64,000 bases of DNA, taken from the NCBI RefSeq assembly GCF_003097135.1, contig NZ_QEQL01000002.1:639139-703138 (forward strand). Direction: 5' to 3'. Below the pieces are notes generated by a model. It ran no database searches. It had not been told where the DNA came from and saw only the letters and a list, made by a program, of their open reading frames with translations. Both the position numbers and the translations under genes were made by a program. This stretch comes from Pseudomonas sp. URIL14HWK12:I12 (lineage in GTDB: Bacteria; Pseudomonadota; Gammaproteobacteria; Pseudomonadales; Pseudomonadaceae). Shown one piece after another: positions 42,961 through 53,394 of this stretch. Position 1 is the first letter of the stretch, and every line of letters begins with the position of its first letter.

Positions 42961-43947
42961 TCACGCTTGGGCAACTTCCCGAGCCAACCGCACCACGGTT
43001 ACCCCCGGCGCCAGTTGGCGCAGCGAGGGCTGGATGAGCACGCAATGGTCATGCGGCGTCACCACCGGCTGGCCGCCGTCGTAGGCGATCACGGTGCCGG
43101 CCTTTTCGATGGTTTCCAGCCCCTTGAAGTCCTCGACGAAACGGAAGTCCTCGGTACGCGCCACCACCGGCTGGGTGACTTCCAGGAACCGTTGGGTGGC
43201 CGGCAGCGGCAATAGCGGCCAGTGCGCCACGTCCTGCTCATCCACAGTGCCAGCCATCAGCAGAAAGCGCAGCGCGGTGTCCATCGCCACCGCCTCGCTG
43301 TGCGCGGCAAAGTGCTGGCCGGTTTCGACCAGCAAGGCGTTGCGCGGGCTGGCTTCATCGGCGAAGTCGCCATAGTCGCGCAAGCGCCTGCCATTGGCGT
43401 GCCCGGCGTCGACGATCACCGTGGCCGGTGCGCCGAGGCGTGCAGCCAGGGCGCGGCCCTTGGCCGTTGGCCCGCACATCATCAGCGGGGCGCTGGCTTC
43501 GTGCATGGAGTGAATGTCCAGCAACAGGTCGGCCTGGCGCACCCACGGCCGCAGCTCGCGGGCACGGGCCAGTTCGCGGCTGTGCTCGGTGCCGTCCAGG
43601 CGGGGGTCGAGCCATACGCGGTTCAGGTCTTCATCGAGAAACCGTGTGGCGTCGGCGTCTTCGGGGTTGAACGCGGCATAGGCCTGCACGTTGACGAACA
43701 CCAGGCTCAATTGCCCGCGGCGTGGGCGCAGCCCAGCGCTGAGCAGGGTGTCGAGCGCCAGCGCACCGCTGACTTCGTTGCCGTGCACCAGTGCGCTGAT
43801 CATCACGTGCGGGCCAGGCTCGCCGCTGTCGAAACGGTGCAGGTAGTCCACGCCGTCGGTGCCTTGGCGCCAACGCGTGATGTCTGGGAACGCGACTTGC
43901 ACCGGGTAGGGTGCCAGGCGGTGGCGAGGGTGTGAGGATGCGCTCAT
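42961..43947 (-). CDS. Succinylglutamate desuccinylase/aspartoacylase family deacylase
   Basis: The 328-residue protein is an M14-type zinc amidohydrolase. The metal ligands read as His55 and Glu58 (ALVHGNEVSG) and His146 (LLDIHSMHE), spaced as in AstE/aspartoacylase enzymes. The ATG at 43947 has GGAG 9 bp upstream. It lies 45 bp downstream of an MHS carrier on the same strand, so it probably cleaves an N-acyl amino acid or similar compound taken up by that carrier. It is not part of an ast operon, so AstE itself is unlikely. Confidence 0.8.
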   Translation of the reverse strand: MSASSHPRHRLAPYPVQVAFPDITRWRQGTDGVDYLHRFDSGEPGPHVMISALVHGNEVSGALALDTLLSAGLRPRRGQLSLVFVNVQAYAAFNPEDADATRFLDEDLNRVWLDPRLDGTEHSRELARARELRPWVRQADLLLDIHSMHEASAPLMMCGPTAKGRALAARLGAPATVIVDAGHANGRRLRDYGDFADEASPRNALLVETGQHFAAHSEAVAMDTALRFLLMAGTVDEQDVAHWPLLPLPATQRFLEVTQPVVARTEDFRFVEDFKGLETIEKAGTVIAYDGGQPVVTPHDHCVLIQPSLRQLAPGVTVVRLAREVAQA

Positions 43948-43992
43948 GGAAGGTCTCCGGCAGGTGGCCAATAAAGGGCGTGGCAAAGGAAT

Positions 43993-45294
43993 TCAGTGAG
44001 TGGCGTGGCGCATGCGCCGGCCGAGCAGTAGCACGGCCGCCAGGCTGATGCTCGCGGTGGCGATCACGTAGCCGCTGGGGGCCATGCGGTTGCCGCTGGC
44101 GTCGATCAGCCAGGTCACGATCAGCGGCGCGAAACCGCCGAACAGCGTGACCGAAAAGTTGTAGCTAAGGGCCAGGCCCGTGCCGCGCACCCGGGTGGGG
44201 AATATGTCCGAGAGCATTGCCGGGATCGGCCCTAGGCTCGCCGCGATGAGCATGCCCACCAGTGCCTGCACCATCAGCAGGGTGCCGACCGTGGGGCTCT
44301 GGTTGAGCCACAGAAACAGCGGCCAGGACGACAACCCGATCGCCAGCATCGCCAGGGTCAGCACGCGAAAGCGCCCGTAGCGGTCCGACAGACCGCCGAA
44401 TACCGGGGCCAGCACCATCAACGAAACGCCTGTCACCAGTGCACCGAGAAACGAAGAGGTAGCCGGGATCTGCAGCTGCTTGATGGCGTAGGTGGGCATG
44501 TACAGCTTGTGCACGTAGTTGAAGGCGGTAGCGCCGGCAACCACGCCGATGGCCAGCAGCAGGCGGCCCGGGGCCTGTACCAGCACTTCGCGCAGCGGCG
44601 TGCGTTCGGTGCGGCCTTGGGCGGCTTCGGCACGAAATTCCGGGGTTTCATCGATCTGCGCACGAATGTACAACCCCACCGGGCCGATCAGCAGCCCCAG
44701 GCCGAATGCCACCCGCCAGCCCCACTCATTGAGCTGGGCATCGCTGAGCGTCGCGCTGAGCAATGCGCTGACCCCGGCCGCCAGCACGGTTGCCAGGCCT
44801 TGGGTTGAGAGCTGCCAGCTGGCGAAGAAACCGCGCCGATCGCTGCCACTGTGCTCGACCATGAACGCGGTAGCGGCACCGAACTCGCCGCCGGTGGAAA
44901 ACCCCTGGAGCATGCGCGCCACCAGGATCAGCGCCGGTGCAGCCAGGCCGATGCTCTGGTAGCTGGGCACGAAGGTGATCATCGCGGTACCGATCATCAT
45001 CAGGCCGATCGACAGCGTCAGCGAGGCCTTGCGGCCGGCGCGGTCGGCGTAGGCGCCCAGCACCATGGCGCCCAGCGGCCGCATCAGGAATGACACGCCG
45101 AAGGAGCCGACGCTGAGCAGCAGCGAGGTGGTTTCGTTATCTGCAGGGAAGAACAGGCGGCCGATGACCACGGCAAAGTAGCCATAGATCAGCAGGTCAT
45201 AGAACTCCAGAGCGTTGCCGAAGCTGGCGGCGACGATCTCCTTCCAAGGGTTGCGCCGCCCAGTGGCGGGCGCATCGAGCGTGTGGCTGGTCAT
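43993..45294 (-). CDS. MHS-family MFS transporter (organic-acid/proton symporter)
   Basis: The 433-residue protein has 12 predicted membrane helices. MHS features are EIVAASFGNALEFYDLLIYGYFA at the N-terminus, GAYADRAGRKASL in the 2-3 loop, and ARMLQGFSTGGEFGAATAFMVEHSG in helix 4. The group carries citrate, alpha-ketoglutarate, shikimate, proline and similar compounds with protons. The ATG at 45294 begins MTSHTLDAPATG. It is followed 45 bp later by the deacylase gene and preceded by a LysR gene on the same strand, suggesting an inducible catabolic unit. Confidence 0.85.
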   Translation of the reverse strand: MTSHTLDAPATGRRNPWKEIVAASFGNALEFYDLLIYGYFAVVIGRLFFPADNETTSLLLSVGSFGVSFLMRPLGAMVLGAYADRAGRKASLTLSIGLMMIGTAMITFVPSYQSIGLAAPALILVARMLQGFSTGGEFGAATAFMVEHSGSDRRGFFASWQLSTQGLATVLAAGVSALLSATLSDAQLNEWGWRVAFGLGLLIGPVGLYIRAQIDETPEFRAEAAQGRTERTPLREVLVQAPGRLLLAIGVVAGATAFNYVHKLYMPTYAIKQLQIPATSSFLGALVTGVSLMVLAPVFGGLSDRYGRFRVLTLAMLAIGLSSWPLFLWLNQSPTVGTLLMVQALVGMLIAASLGPIPAMLSDIFPTRVRGTGLALSYNFSVTLFGGFAPLIVTWLIDASGNRMAPSGYVIATASISLAAVLLLGRRMRHATH

Positions 45295-45468
45295 GGCGTA
45301 TCCCCGGTCTTTCGCCTGCGCTGCGGCGCGGCGTGTTGGCTTTGTGCCGCACACCGTGCCCCAGCGCAGGCGCGCCAGGCAATTGCCGATTCGGCACAAC
45401 ACCGGGCCGAGGCGGCACGCGCCTTCAAGAGTGGGAGCCCCTGCCGGCCCCCGGCGGCAGTGCCGTGT

Positions 45469-46383
45469 TCAGATGCCCTGAGTTGGTGCGCTGCCCAGGC
45501 CTGCCCAGATACGCAACAGGGCCTCGTGGCGGTTGGATTTCAGCTTGTGCAGCATGATCTGGAAGTGCGCATGCAGCGGCGCGTCGCCGGCGATGCACAG
45601 CTCACCGCTGGCCAGCGCCCGGGCCACCACCCGCCGTGGCAGCCAGGCAAGCCCGGTGCCGCGCTTGGCCATTTCCAGGATCGCCTCGTAAGCGTCGGCC
45701 TGGTAGACCATCTTCAGGGCAGGGCGCCAGTTCAGCCCTGCCAGGTGCCGAGCCAGCACGCCGCGCAGCGCCAGGGTCGGTGAAAAGGCCAGCCACGGAA
45801 TCGGCCCGCCGGCTTGCTCCGGGCCCAGCCACCAACGCGGCTGGCCATCGATGCCGGGCGCACTGACCGGTACCAGTTCCTCATCGCTCAGCGCCAGGCT
45901 ATCGACCCGCTCGGGGTCGATCAGTACCTGGGTCAGAGGGCTTGAGAAAATCAGCAGCACGTCCACGTCGCCCGCCGACAGGCGCATGATCGCCTCCTGG
46001 GAACCACCGGTGACCAACGACACGGCGAAGGTGCCGAAGCGCGGGGTCAGGCTTGCGTACCAGTCGGGGAAGAAGTCGCTGGCCAGGGTCCGGCCTGTGG
46101 CGATGCGCAGTGGTTCGTCACGCCCCTGGCCGAGAATCTGGAATTGCGCGCGTGCAGCGCCCAGCAGCTCGATCGACTGGCGCGCAGCTTCAAGAAACAG
46201 CGAGCCGGCCGGGGTGAGCGCCACCGGTTGCCGGCGCTCGATCAGCGCCGTGCCGACCCAGTCCTCCAGCGCCCGAATCCGCCGGCCAAAGGCCGGGTGG
46301 GTGACGCAGCGGTTCTCGGCGGCGCGCGAGAGGCTGCGGGTACGCGCCAGTTCGATGAAGTCTTCCAGCCATTCCAGTTGCAT
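45469..46383 (-). CDS. LysR-family transcriptional regulator
   Basis: The 304-residue protein has an N-terminal helix-turn-helix (about 2-60; LEDFIELARTRSLSRAAENRCVTHPAFGRRIRALE) and a periplasmic-binding-like effector domain (about 90-290). It lies 174 bp upstream of the MHS carrier on the same strand and is its likely regulator. The HTH carries CVTHPAFGRR, a variant of the more usual VSQPALSRQ. Confidence 0.85.
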   Translation of the reverse strand: MQLEWLEDFIELARTRSLSRAAENRCVTHPAFGRRIRALEDWVGTALIERRQPVALTPAGSLFLEAARQSIELLGAARAQFQILGQGRDEPLRIATGRTLASDFFPDWYASLTPRFGTFAVSLVTGGSQEAIMRLSAGDVDVLLIFSSPLTQVLIDPERVDSLALSDEELVPVSAPGIDGQPRWWLGPEQAGGPIPWLAFSPTLALRGVLARHLAGLNWRPALKMVYQADAYEAILEMAKRGTGLAWLPRRVVARALASGELCIAGDAPLHAHFQIMLHKLKSNRHEALLRIWAGLGSAPTQGI

Positions 46384-46429
46384 GAGGGCACCTGCGTGGT
46401 CGAGGTGCGCGCCACTATACGCTATGCCT

Positions 46430-47065
46430 TCAGCGGCGGCTTTCGACGGCCATGCGCACGGCCAAGCCTGCCAGCATCGTGCTCATCAGCCCGCGCTGTA
46501 CGGCCTGCCAGCGCGGCTTGCGAGCCAGGAACACGGCGATGGAGCCGGCCATCACCGCGATCAGCGCGTTGATGCTCACACTCACCAGAATCTGCGTGCA
46601 GCCCAGTGCCAGCGACTGCGACAGCACGCTGCCGTGATCGGTAGGGTCGATGAACTGCGGCAGCAGCGAAAGGTACATGACGGCGATCTTGGGGTTCAGC
46701 AGGCTGGTCACCAGCCCCATGGTGAACAGCTTGCGAGGGCTGTCCGGTGGCAGTTGCCGCACCTGGAACACCCCACGCCCGCCGGGCTTGAGCGCTTGCC
46801 AGGCCAGGTAGAGCAGATACGCCGCGCCGGCCAGGCGCAGTGCGTCGTAGGCGAACGGCACCGCCATCAGCAGCGCAGTGATACCCAGCGCCGCACAAAG
46901 CATGTACGTCACGAAGCCCAAACCCACCCCGATTAACGAGATCAGCCCGGCGCGGCGGCCTTGGCAGATCGAGCGGGAGATCAGGTAGATCATGTTGGGC
47001 CCGGGGGTCAGTGCCATCCCCAGGCAGATCAACGCGAAGGCAAGGAGGTGGGAGGGCTCGGGCAT
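46430..47065 (-). CDS. LysE-family amino acid exporter
   Basis: The 211-residue protein has about six membrane helices and the RhtB/LysE motif GMALTPGPNMIYLISRS at its start, then PKIAVMYLSLLPQF in the middle. Members export amino acids or derivatives. GGAG precedes the ATG by 6 bp. It lies upstream of LysR on the same strand, with a 46-bp gap, so they may be co-transcribed. Confidence 0.85.
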   Translation of the reverse strand: MPEPSHLLAFALICLGMALTPGPNMIYLISRSICQGRRAGLISLIGVGLGFVTYMLCAALGITALLMAVPFAYDALRLAGAAYLLYLAWQALKPGGRGVFQVRQLPPDSPRKLFTMGLVTSLLNPKIAVMYLSLLPQFIDPTDHGSVLSQSLALGCTQILVSVSINALIAVMAGSIAVFLARKPRWQAVQRGLMSTMLAGLAVRMAVESRR

Positions 47066-47200
47066 AAGGGGCTCCTGGATCGATCGGTAGAGGTATCGAT
47101 CCTAGGTGGGCCAGTGTCGCCGGGTTAGATACAGATGCTGGGGAAAAAAGCCGTACAGCGCTCTGGCCTGTGGGACAGCGGCGTTCACCCCTGGGCCACC

Positions 47201-49300
47201 TCAGAAACTATAGGTGAACCCGGTCTGCACCGTGCGCGGCGCGCCCGGGTACGCATACTGGTTGAACGCCCCTTCCTCGTACGCTTCGTCGAACAGGTTC
47301 TTCACGTCCAGGTTCACCCTCAGTTGCGGCGTCACCTGGTAGAAGGTGAGCACATCGGCCACGGTGTACCCGGCCATGCTGTAGGTGCTGTTGGCGGTTT
47401 GCCCGGCACGTTCGGCGACGTGGCGCACACCGAGGCCCAGCCCCAGGCCGTTGAGCCGGCCCTCGTGAAACTCGTAGACGTTGAGCAGGTTGTAGCTGCT
47501 GCGCGGGATGTTGGCCAGGCGCGTGCCGGTGGCCAGGCTGTTGTCCTTCACCACCTCGGCGTCGACGTACGAGTAGCCGCCGATCACCCGCCATTGCGGG
47601 GTAATGTTGCCGGCGATGTTCAGGTCCAAGCCACGGCTGCGCACGCGCCCGGCAGCAACAGAGAAATTGACGTTGGCCGGGTCTGGGGTGAGCACGTTGT
47701 CCTTGAGTGTGTGGAACACGGCAGCGTCGACGGTCAGCTGGTCGTCGAGCGCTTTCCACTTCACGCCCAACTCGTAGGATTTGCCTTCTTCGGCATCGAA
47801 ACCTGCGCCTTGTGCGGAGGCGCCGGTGTTGGGCTTGAACGATTGGGAATAGCTGCCATAGACAGCGACGGCCGGTGTCAGGTCATAGACCAGCCCGTAA
47901 CGGGGCGTCACCGCGTTTTCGTTCTTGTTCCAGTCCACGCTGTTCGGCAGCTTGTTGTCGTAATCGTGTTCGTCGCGCTCGAGGCGCGCACCCACCAGCA
48001 ATTTCAGGCGCTCGGTCAGCTGCATCTGGTCTTGGATATAGGCCGACGTACTGTCGAGTTGCTCGTGGTCATGGGTGGTGGTGCGCGTGAGCGCCGGCCG
48101 CGCCTGCCCCAGCACCGGATTGAAAAGGTCGACTGGGTAAGCGCCGAGCGCACCACTGGAACGAAGAATGATCGAGCGATAGTCGTACTGCTCGTATTCC
48201 ACCCCTGCCAGCAGCGTGTGCTCGATGCTGCCGGTGTTGAAGGTGCCGGCCAGGTTCAGCTGGTAATCCCGATCGCTCCACTCCAGCTTGCGCCAGTTGA
48301 AATTGCGCCCCAGTGTCCGGCCATCGGCCGCGATACCGTTGGCCTCCACTGCGTTGCCATGCAAGGTTCCGTCGAGCCACTGCACACCGCCGCTCAGGCT
48401 CCAGTTGTCGTTGAGTTGGTGATCGAAGCGCAGTTGGCTGACGTTGTTGTCGTTGTTCAACAGGTTGGTCGAGCCTTTTTCCCATACGTAAGTGTCGCGG
48501 CTGCCCACGCCGACCTGCCCGGGGTAGTGGGTGTTGCCACGGTCGAGCGGGTGGTTGTTGCGCATGTAGTCGCCTTCGAAGGTGATACGCGTGGCGTCGG
48601 TGGCCTGCCACTGGATCACCGGCGCCAGGTCGTAGCGCTCGGTTTCGACGTTGTCGCGGAACGAGTCGCCGCCTTCCCCCAACACGTTGAGGCGATAGAG
48701 CAAGGTGTTACCGCTGCCCACCGCCCCGGTGGTGTCGAGGGTGCCGCGGTACATGCCTTGGTCGTCCATTTGCCCGCCAATGGTGGTCTTGCGCTCGGCT
48801 TGCGGCTGCTTGGTCACCACGTTGAAGGTGCCGCCGGGGTCGCTGCGGCCGTAGAGCGTGGCCGCCGGCCCGCGCAGGATGTCGATATGGTCGAGGGTGT
48901 TGGCGTCTGGGGCATTGGGGTAGCCGCGGTTCACCGGAAAGCCGTTGCGGTAGAACTCGCCGGTGGTGAAACCGCGCACGGTGTAGGTGGTCAGCCCCTG
49001 GCCGCCGAAGTTGTTGGCCCGGCCGATACCGCCACCGTAATCGAGAGCGTCCTGCAGGCGAGTCACGTTGGTGTCTTCGAGCACCTGGGGCGGCACCACC
49101 GACACCGACTGCGGCACTTCGTGAAGGTCCGCTTCGGTCTTGGTCGCGCTGGCGCTGCGCGGCTGCTGGTAGCTGCCTTCACTGCGCTGCGCAGTGCCCT
49201 CGATGTTCAGGGTGGGCAGGTCGAGCGAGGCCGCTTCATCGGCCAGGGCCAGGGGGGTAACAAGATTCAAGACGCACAACGAGGTCAACGCGTAACGCAT
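47201..49300 (-). CDS. TonB-dependent siderophore receptor
   Basis: The 699-residue outer membrane protein has a signal peptide (MRYALTSLCVLNLVTPLALA), a plug domain with EVPQSVSVVPPQVLED and HIDILRGPAATLYGRSDPGGTFN, and a 22-strand barrel ending in VQTGFTYSF. It belongs to the TIGR01783-like siderophore receptor group (ferrichrome, ferrioxamine, hydroxamate types), but the ligand is not fixed by sequence. There is no N-terminal signalling domain. A possible Fur-like site lies upstream. Confidence 0.9.
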   Translation of the reverse strand: MRYALTSLCVLNLVTPLALADEAASLDLPTLNIEGTAQRSEGSYQQPRSASATKTEADLHEVPQSVSVVPPQVLEDTNVTRLQDALDYGGGIGRANNFGGQGLTTYTVRGFTTGEFYRNGFPVNRGYPNAPDANTLDHIDILRGPAATLYGRSDPGGTFNVVTKQPQAERKTTIGGQMDDQGMYRGTLDTTGAVGSGNTLLYRLNVLGEGGDSFRDNVETERYDLAPVIQWQATDATRITFEGDYMRNNHPLDRGNTHYPGQVGVGSRDTYVWEKGSTNLLNNDNNVSQLRFDHQLNDNWSLSGGVQWLDGTLHGNAVEANGIAADGRTLGRNFNWRKLEWSDRDYQLNLAGTFNTGSIEHTLLAGVEYEQYDYRSIILRSSGALGAYPVDLFNPVLGQARPALTRTTTHDHEQLDSTSAYIQDQMQLTERLKLLVGARLERDEHDYDNKLPNSVDWNKNENAVTPRYGLVYDLTPAVAVYGSYSQSFKPNTGASAQGAGFDAEEGKSYELGVKWKALDDQLTVDAAVFHTLKDNVLTPDPANVNFSVAAGRVRSRGLDLNIAGNITPQWRVIGGYSYVDAEVVKDNSLATGTRLANIPRSSYNLLNVYEFHEGRLNGLGLGLGVRHVAERAGQTANSTYSMAGYTVADVLTFYQVTPQLRVNLDVKNLFDEAYEEGAFNQYAYPGAPRTVQTGFTYSF

Positions 49301-49352
49301 CGAAAAGGCTCTTCAGAGGGGGGGAGGAAAAATGCGTCCGGGATGATACAGA

Positions 49353-49369
49353 GCATTAATCGCATTTGC
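49353..49369 (-). promoter_or_regulatory. Possible Fur-like site upstream of the siderophore receptor
   Basis: On the minus strand the sequence GCAAATGCGATTAATGC lies about 55 bp before the receptor start. It shares the GCAAATG start and ATTAATGC end with pseudomonad Fur boxes, but the dyad is imperfect. Iron control is expected for such receptors, so I list it with low confidence. Confidence 0.3.
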
Positions 49370-49527
49370 ATATATTTCTCAAATACGTTGTTCTCCGTTG
49401 GCTTTTTAACGCTTGTTGCGGCAGTGATTGCAGCGCGAGCCCGGCCGTTTGGCCGTTTCCATGGCGATTTGGCCGATTACCTCTGTCCAACGGTGGTCAA
49501 ACCCATTCAACCTTCGGAGGAGCCCTC

Positions 49528-51006
49528 ATGAACCCGCCTGCTCGCGATCGATACACCGACCTGCACCTGCTGCCCCTCGCCGGCCAATGGCGAGGCGGCC
49601 GCGCTGGCAAGGCGCTCACGGTCACCAACCCGTACAACGGTGAAACCCTGCTTACGCTTGAGCAGGCTAACCGCGATGACCTTGACCAGGCCTACGCAGC
49701 CGCTGCCGCTGCCCAGAAGACCTGGCGCGACCTGCCGCCGGCCCAGCGCGCCGGTATCCTGCTGCGGGCTGCGCAGATCTTCGATGAGCGTAAGGAGGAG
49801 ATCGTCGAGTGGATCATCAAGGAGTCGGGCTCTACCCGTATCAAGGCCCAGATCGAGTGGGGCGCCGCCAAGGGCATCACCCTGGAGGCAGCGTCGTTCC
49901 CTACGCGGGTTCACGGCCGCATCCTGCCTTCGAACATACCCGGCAAGGAAAACCGGGTGTACCGCGAGCCGCTTGGGGTGGTAGGCGTGATCAGCCCCTG
50001 GAACTTCCCCTTGCACCTCACTCAACGCTCTGTTGCCCCGGCATTGGCCTTGGGCAATGCGGTGGTGATCAAGCCGGCCAGTGATACCCCCGTTACTGGT
50101 GGGTTGCTCTGCGCACGCATTTTCGAGGAAGCCGGCGTGCCGCCTGGCGTGATCAGCGTGGTGGTCGGCTCCGGCGCCGAGATCGGTGACGCCTTCGTCG
50201 AGCACCCGATTCCCAAGTTCATCTCTTTCACAGGCTCAACCCCCGTGGGCGCCCAGATCGGCCGCATTGCCAGCGGTGGCAAGCACCTCAAGCACGTGGC
50301 GCTGGAGCTGGGTGGCAACAGCCCGTTCGTGGTGCTGGCGGACGCCGACCTGGAGCAAGCGGTATCGGCAGCCGTGATGGGCAAGTTCCTGCACCAGGGG
50401 CAGATCTGCATGGCGATCAATCGCATCATTGTCGAGCGGCCGTTGTACGACCGGTTCGTCGAGCGCTATGCCGAGCGGGTGCGCGCCCTTAAAGTCGGCG
50501 ACCCCAATGAAGCAGACACGGTCATTGGCCCGATCATCAACCGCCGGCAACTCCAGGGGCTGGTCGACAAAATCAGCCGCGCCCATGAAGAAGGCGCCCG
50601 CCAGGTGGTGGGCGGCGAACCGAACGGCCAGCTGATGCCCCCGCACGTGTTCGCCGATGTGCTGGCGAGCATGGAAATCGCCAGGGAAGAGATCTTCGGC
50701 CCGCTGGTGGGCATTCAGCAGGCAGAAGACGAAGCCCATGCGCTGGCATTGGCCAACGACAGCGAGCTCGGCCTCTCCAGTGCGGTGTTCACCGGCGACC
50801 TGGAGCGCGGCGCGCGCTTGGCTCGACGCATCAAGGCCGGCATGACCCACGTCAACGACATCCCGGTCAATGACGAGGCCCATGCCCCCTTCGGCGGTGA
50901 AAAAAACTCGGGCCTTGGGCGCTTCAACGGCGATTGGGCCATTGAAGCGTTCACCACCGACCACTGGATCAGCGTGCAGGCGACGCCGCGCCAGTACCCC
51001 TTCTGA
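49528..51006 (+). CDS. NAD(P)-dependent aldehyde dehydrogenase
   Basis: The 492-residue protein is a class 1/2-like ALDH. The catalytic cysteine is Cys294 ([11 protein letters not shown]), and the general-base glutamate is Glu260 ([10 protein letters not shown]). The cofactor motif [12 protein letters not shown] is conserved. It is closest in pattern to benzaldehyde/vanillin-type dehydrogenases, though substrate is not certain. The ATG at 49528 has GGAGGAG 6 bp upstream. It diverges from the siderophore receptor and stands alone. Confidence 0.9.
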   Translation: MNPPARDRYTDLHLLPLAGQWRGGRAGKALTVTNPYNGETLLTLEQANRDDLDQAYAAAAAAQKTWRDLPPAQRAGILLRAAQIFDERKEEIVEWIIKESGSTRIKAQIEWGAAKGITLEAASFPTRVHGRILPSNIPGKENRVYREPLGVVGVISPWNFPLHLTQRSVAPALALGNAVVIKPASDTPVTGGLLCARIFEEAGVPPGVISVVVGSGAEIGDAFVEHPIPKFISFTGSTPVGAQIGRIASGGKHLKHVALELGGNSPFVVLADADLEQAVSAAVMGKFLHQGQICMAINRIIVERPLYDRFVERYAERVRALKVGDPNEADTVIGPIINRRQLQGLVDKISRAHEEGARQVVGGEPNGQLMPPHVFADVLASMEIAREEIFGPLVGIQQAEDEAHALALANDSELGLSSAVFTGDLERGARLARRIKAGMTHVNDIPVNDEAHAPFGGEKNSGLGRFNGDWAIEAFTTDHWISVQATPRQYPF

Positions 51007-51041
51007 AGGGGCGCGCTGGACGGCGCCTGGCTGGTTGGGGC

Positions 51042-53003
51042 TCAGCTCACTTTGAAACGCCCCACCAGCTGCTGCTGCTGCTCGGCCAGCCGCGCCAGCT
51101 CCTGGCTGGTAGCTGCCGTCTGCTCTGCTCCGGCGCTGACCTGAATCACCAGCGCATTGATGTCGGTGACACTGCGATGGATTTCTTCAGCGACCTGGCT
51201 CTGCTGCTCAGTGGCTGAGGCTACCTGAATATTGCTGTCGCTGATGGTGTTCATCCCGTCGGTGATCGCTTCGAGCAGCTCACCTGCTCGCACGATGTTT
51301 CTCGCGCCTTCCTGAGCCTTGTCCAACGTTTCCTGCATGGACGAAGCAGCTCGCTGAGAGCCCGATTGCAGGTTGGCAATCATGCTTTGAATGCTGACGG
51401 TGGAGTCCTGGGTTTTCTGTGCAAGGTTTCGCACTTCATCAGCGACCACTGCGAACCCACGCCCTTGCTCACCCGCGCGCGCCGCTTCGATCGCGGCGTT
51501 CAACGCCAGCAGGTTGGTTTGCTCGGCCACACCGCGGATCACATCCAATACCGTGGAGATCGAGTCACTTTCGCCCTTGAGCTCACCGATGATCGTCGCT
51601 GTTTGCTCAGCCTGCACTTCCAGCCCCTTGATCAGGCTGATCGTGTTTTCGATCTCTGCCTTGCCTTGCACCGTGCTGGTATTGACCCGCTGGGAGATCC
51701 CGGCGGCTTCGGTGGTGCTGCGAGCCACATCCTTTACGGTCGAACTCATTTCGCTGATGGCGGTGGCCACCTGATCAGTACCGTGGCGCTGCTGCGCTAC
51801 GTTATTGCTGGTTTGCAGCGCCACAGCCGAAGACTGCTCTGCAGCGGTGGCGACCTGGGCGGTCGCGCTGCCGATCTCTGCAATCACTTCACTGATCTGG
51901 GCGGCCATGTTATCCAGGTTGCGCGCGATTTCTCCGAACTCATCCTTGCCGGTGTAACGGGTCCTGGCGGTCAGATCTCGGGTAGCGAGGGACACCAAGG
52001 TGCGGTTTACATCCACCACCGCGACACGAATATTGCGGATGATCACTGAGGCCAGCCACAAAACCGCGATCAGCATCAGCACCACGGTGGCGCTGGCCAT
52101 GTACAGGCCGCGCTCGGCATCGCTGCGCTGCCCATCGGCCAGGCTCACTACAGTCTGGCCCAGCTCCGCCTCGACCTTCGCCATCATGTCGATACGGGTG
52201 GTTGCCAGGTCAAACCACTCTTCAGGTTTGATGTTCAGCGGCTCACCCAGGGGCGTGTCGAAACCAAGCTTCTGCAACCGGGCCACTTCCTGCGAGGCAG
52301 GTTGTTGCAGCACGTCGTCAAGCTTGTCCTTGAAGGCGGTGGGCGCCCAGCGCTGGAAGGCTTCGAAATAGCCGGAGAATTCACCCATGTTGCGGCTGAA
52401 GCGCGACAGCAGCGGCGCATCGAAACGGTTCTGGTTGAACGCCAGGCCCAGCAATACGCGCTCGCGGCCCGAACGCTCCTTCATGTCTGCGAACTGGTTG
52501 AGCGAACTCAAAGCCCTCAGGATCTCAGGATCTTGGATGCTCGTTTCCAGCGTGTAGGAGAACCCGATCAGGTTCTTTATCAGGTCGGTGAACTGCGCAC
52601 CGGACTCGATGTTGTTAATGGCCAAGGTGTCCACTTTACGGCGCAGATCAGCCAAATCGGCCAGTGCGCGCAGCATTTTGTCCGGCGCTGGCAGGCCTTC
52701 GAGCGATTGGGTACGCATCGCGCTCACGGCCTGGTCTGTTTCCTGGCGCAGGCTCTGTAGTTTGTTCTGCATGACCTTGCCGCCGCTGCCCAGGAACACG
52801 CCGCTGGCGCCGCGCTCCCGCTGAATGGTGGTGACCACGTCGCTCAGTTTTCTCGCTGCGTTGGTGGCGTTGACGGCACGCTTCATTTCACTCAGCGTTT
52901 CGCGCTTGTCCGCCACGTAGATCCCGGAGAAGGCCAGAAACCCGAGCAAAGGGAAGGCGAGGATAAGCAGTAACTTGGTACTCAAAGGGGCATTTCTAAG
53001 CAA
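51042..53003 (-). CDS. Methyl-accepting chemotaxis protein with NIT sensor domain
   Basis: The 653-residue chemoreceptor has a membrane helix (about 8-29), a periplasmic NIT domain (about 40-300; [18 protein letters not shown]), a second helix (about 303-325), HAMP, and a cytoplasmic signalling domain whose tip is [35 protein letters not shown] domains are proposed to sense nitrate or nitrite. The start is TTG at 53003, 6 bp after GAGG; an in-frame stop lies just upstream and the first ATG is far inside. A FliA-like promoter lies about 130 bp upstream. Confidence 0.9.
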   Translation of the reverse strand: MLRNAPLSTKLLLILAFPLLGFLAFSGIYVADKRETLSEMKRAVNATNAARKLSDVVTTIQRERGASGVFLGSGGKVMQNKLQSLRQETDQAVSAMRTQSLEGLPAPDKMLRALADLADLRRKVDTLAINNIESGAQFTDLIKNLIGFSYTLETSIQDPEILRALSSLNQFADMKERSGRERVLLGLAFNQNRFDAPLLSRFSRNMGEFSGYFEAFQRWAPTAFKDKLDDVLQQPASQEVARLQKLGFDTPLGEPLNIKPEEWFDLATTRIDMMAKVEAELGQTVVSLADGQRSDAERGLYMASATVVLMLIAVLWLASVIIRNIRVAVVDVNRTLVSLATRDLTARTRYTGKDEFGEIARNLDNMAAQISEVIAEIGSATAQVATAAEQSSAVALQTSNNVAQQRHGTDQVATAISEMSSTVKDVARSTTEAAGISQRVNTSTVQGKAEIENTISLIKGLEVQAEQTATIIGELKGESDSISTVLDVIRGVAEQTNLLALNAAIEAARAGEQGRGFAVVADEVRNLAQKTQDSTVSIQSMIANLQSGSQRAASSMQETLDKAQEGARNIVRAGELLEAITDGMNTISDSNIQVASATEQQSQVAEEIHRSVTDINALVIQVSAGAEQTAATSQELARLAEQQQQLVGRFKVS

Positions 53004-53394
53004 GGCAGGCCTCAGTCATTCAAAAGGTGGGAAGTACCCATTGGCCGCACGTTCTTTGAGGTCGACGTTTGATGTACCAATGATGGCTTTCAGGGTGGCC
53101 AGCTTGGCCGATGGGTGTTTCTCCGTTGGTAGTGTTTCGGCTTGGCACGCCGAAGCTTTACAACGTTCCAGGCTTATTCTGCGCGCGCAGTACCTGGCGG
53201 GCTCCTCTAGGGGCCTCGCTCATCCGGGCAGCGATCGCCCGCTCGGGTTTGAATCAAGGCCCAGGGACCAACAGGCCAAGCGGGCTAGGTTGGGCTGAGC
53301 CATCGGCGAGAACGGGCGGTCCATATTAGCCATGCAGCTGGATGCCACGCGGCGTGCAGGCCCTTCGGCCATGCCATCATGAGGAACTCGCACC
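53004..53394. other. 391-bp gap without a convincing gene
   Basis: This stretch separates the divergent chemoreceptor and DUF1810 genes. Apart from the FliA-like promoter I find no gene, RNA or repeat here. Short open frames in it do not resemble known proteins. Confidence 0.6.
53134..53160 (-). promoter_or_regulatory. FliA (sigma-28) type promoter for the chemoreceptor
   Basis: On the minus strand the sequence reads TAAAGCTT-N11-GCCGAAAC, against the consensus TAAAGTTT-N11-GCCGATAA. The -35 half has one mismatch, the -10 half two, and the spacing is exact. It would start transcription about 120 bp before the chemoreceptor, a class usually under FliA control. Confidence 0.7.

Noticed and set aside
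45434..45456. CTGCCG-N8-CGGCAG inverted repeat near the LysR stop
   Set aside because: Short arms in GC-rich DNA with no T-run; it is not distinct enough to call a terminator.
47135..49531. Nearly 800-codon plus-strand frame opposite the siderophore receptor
   Set aside because: The receptor is well supported on the minus strand; the opposite frame is rich in Val, Ala, Gly and His without any known motif.
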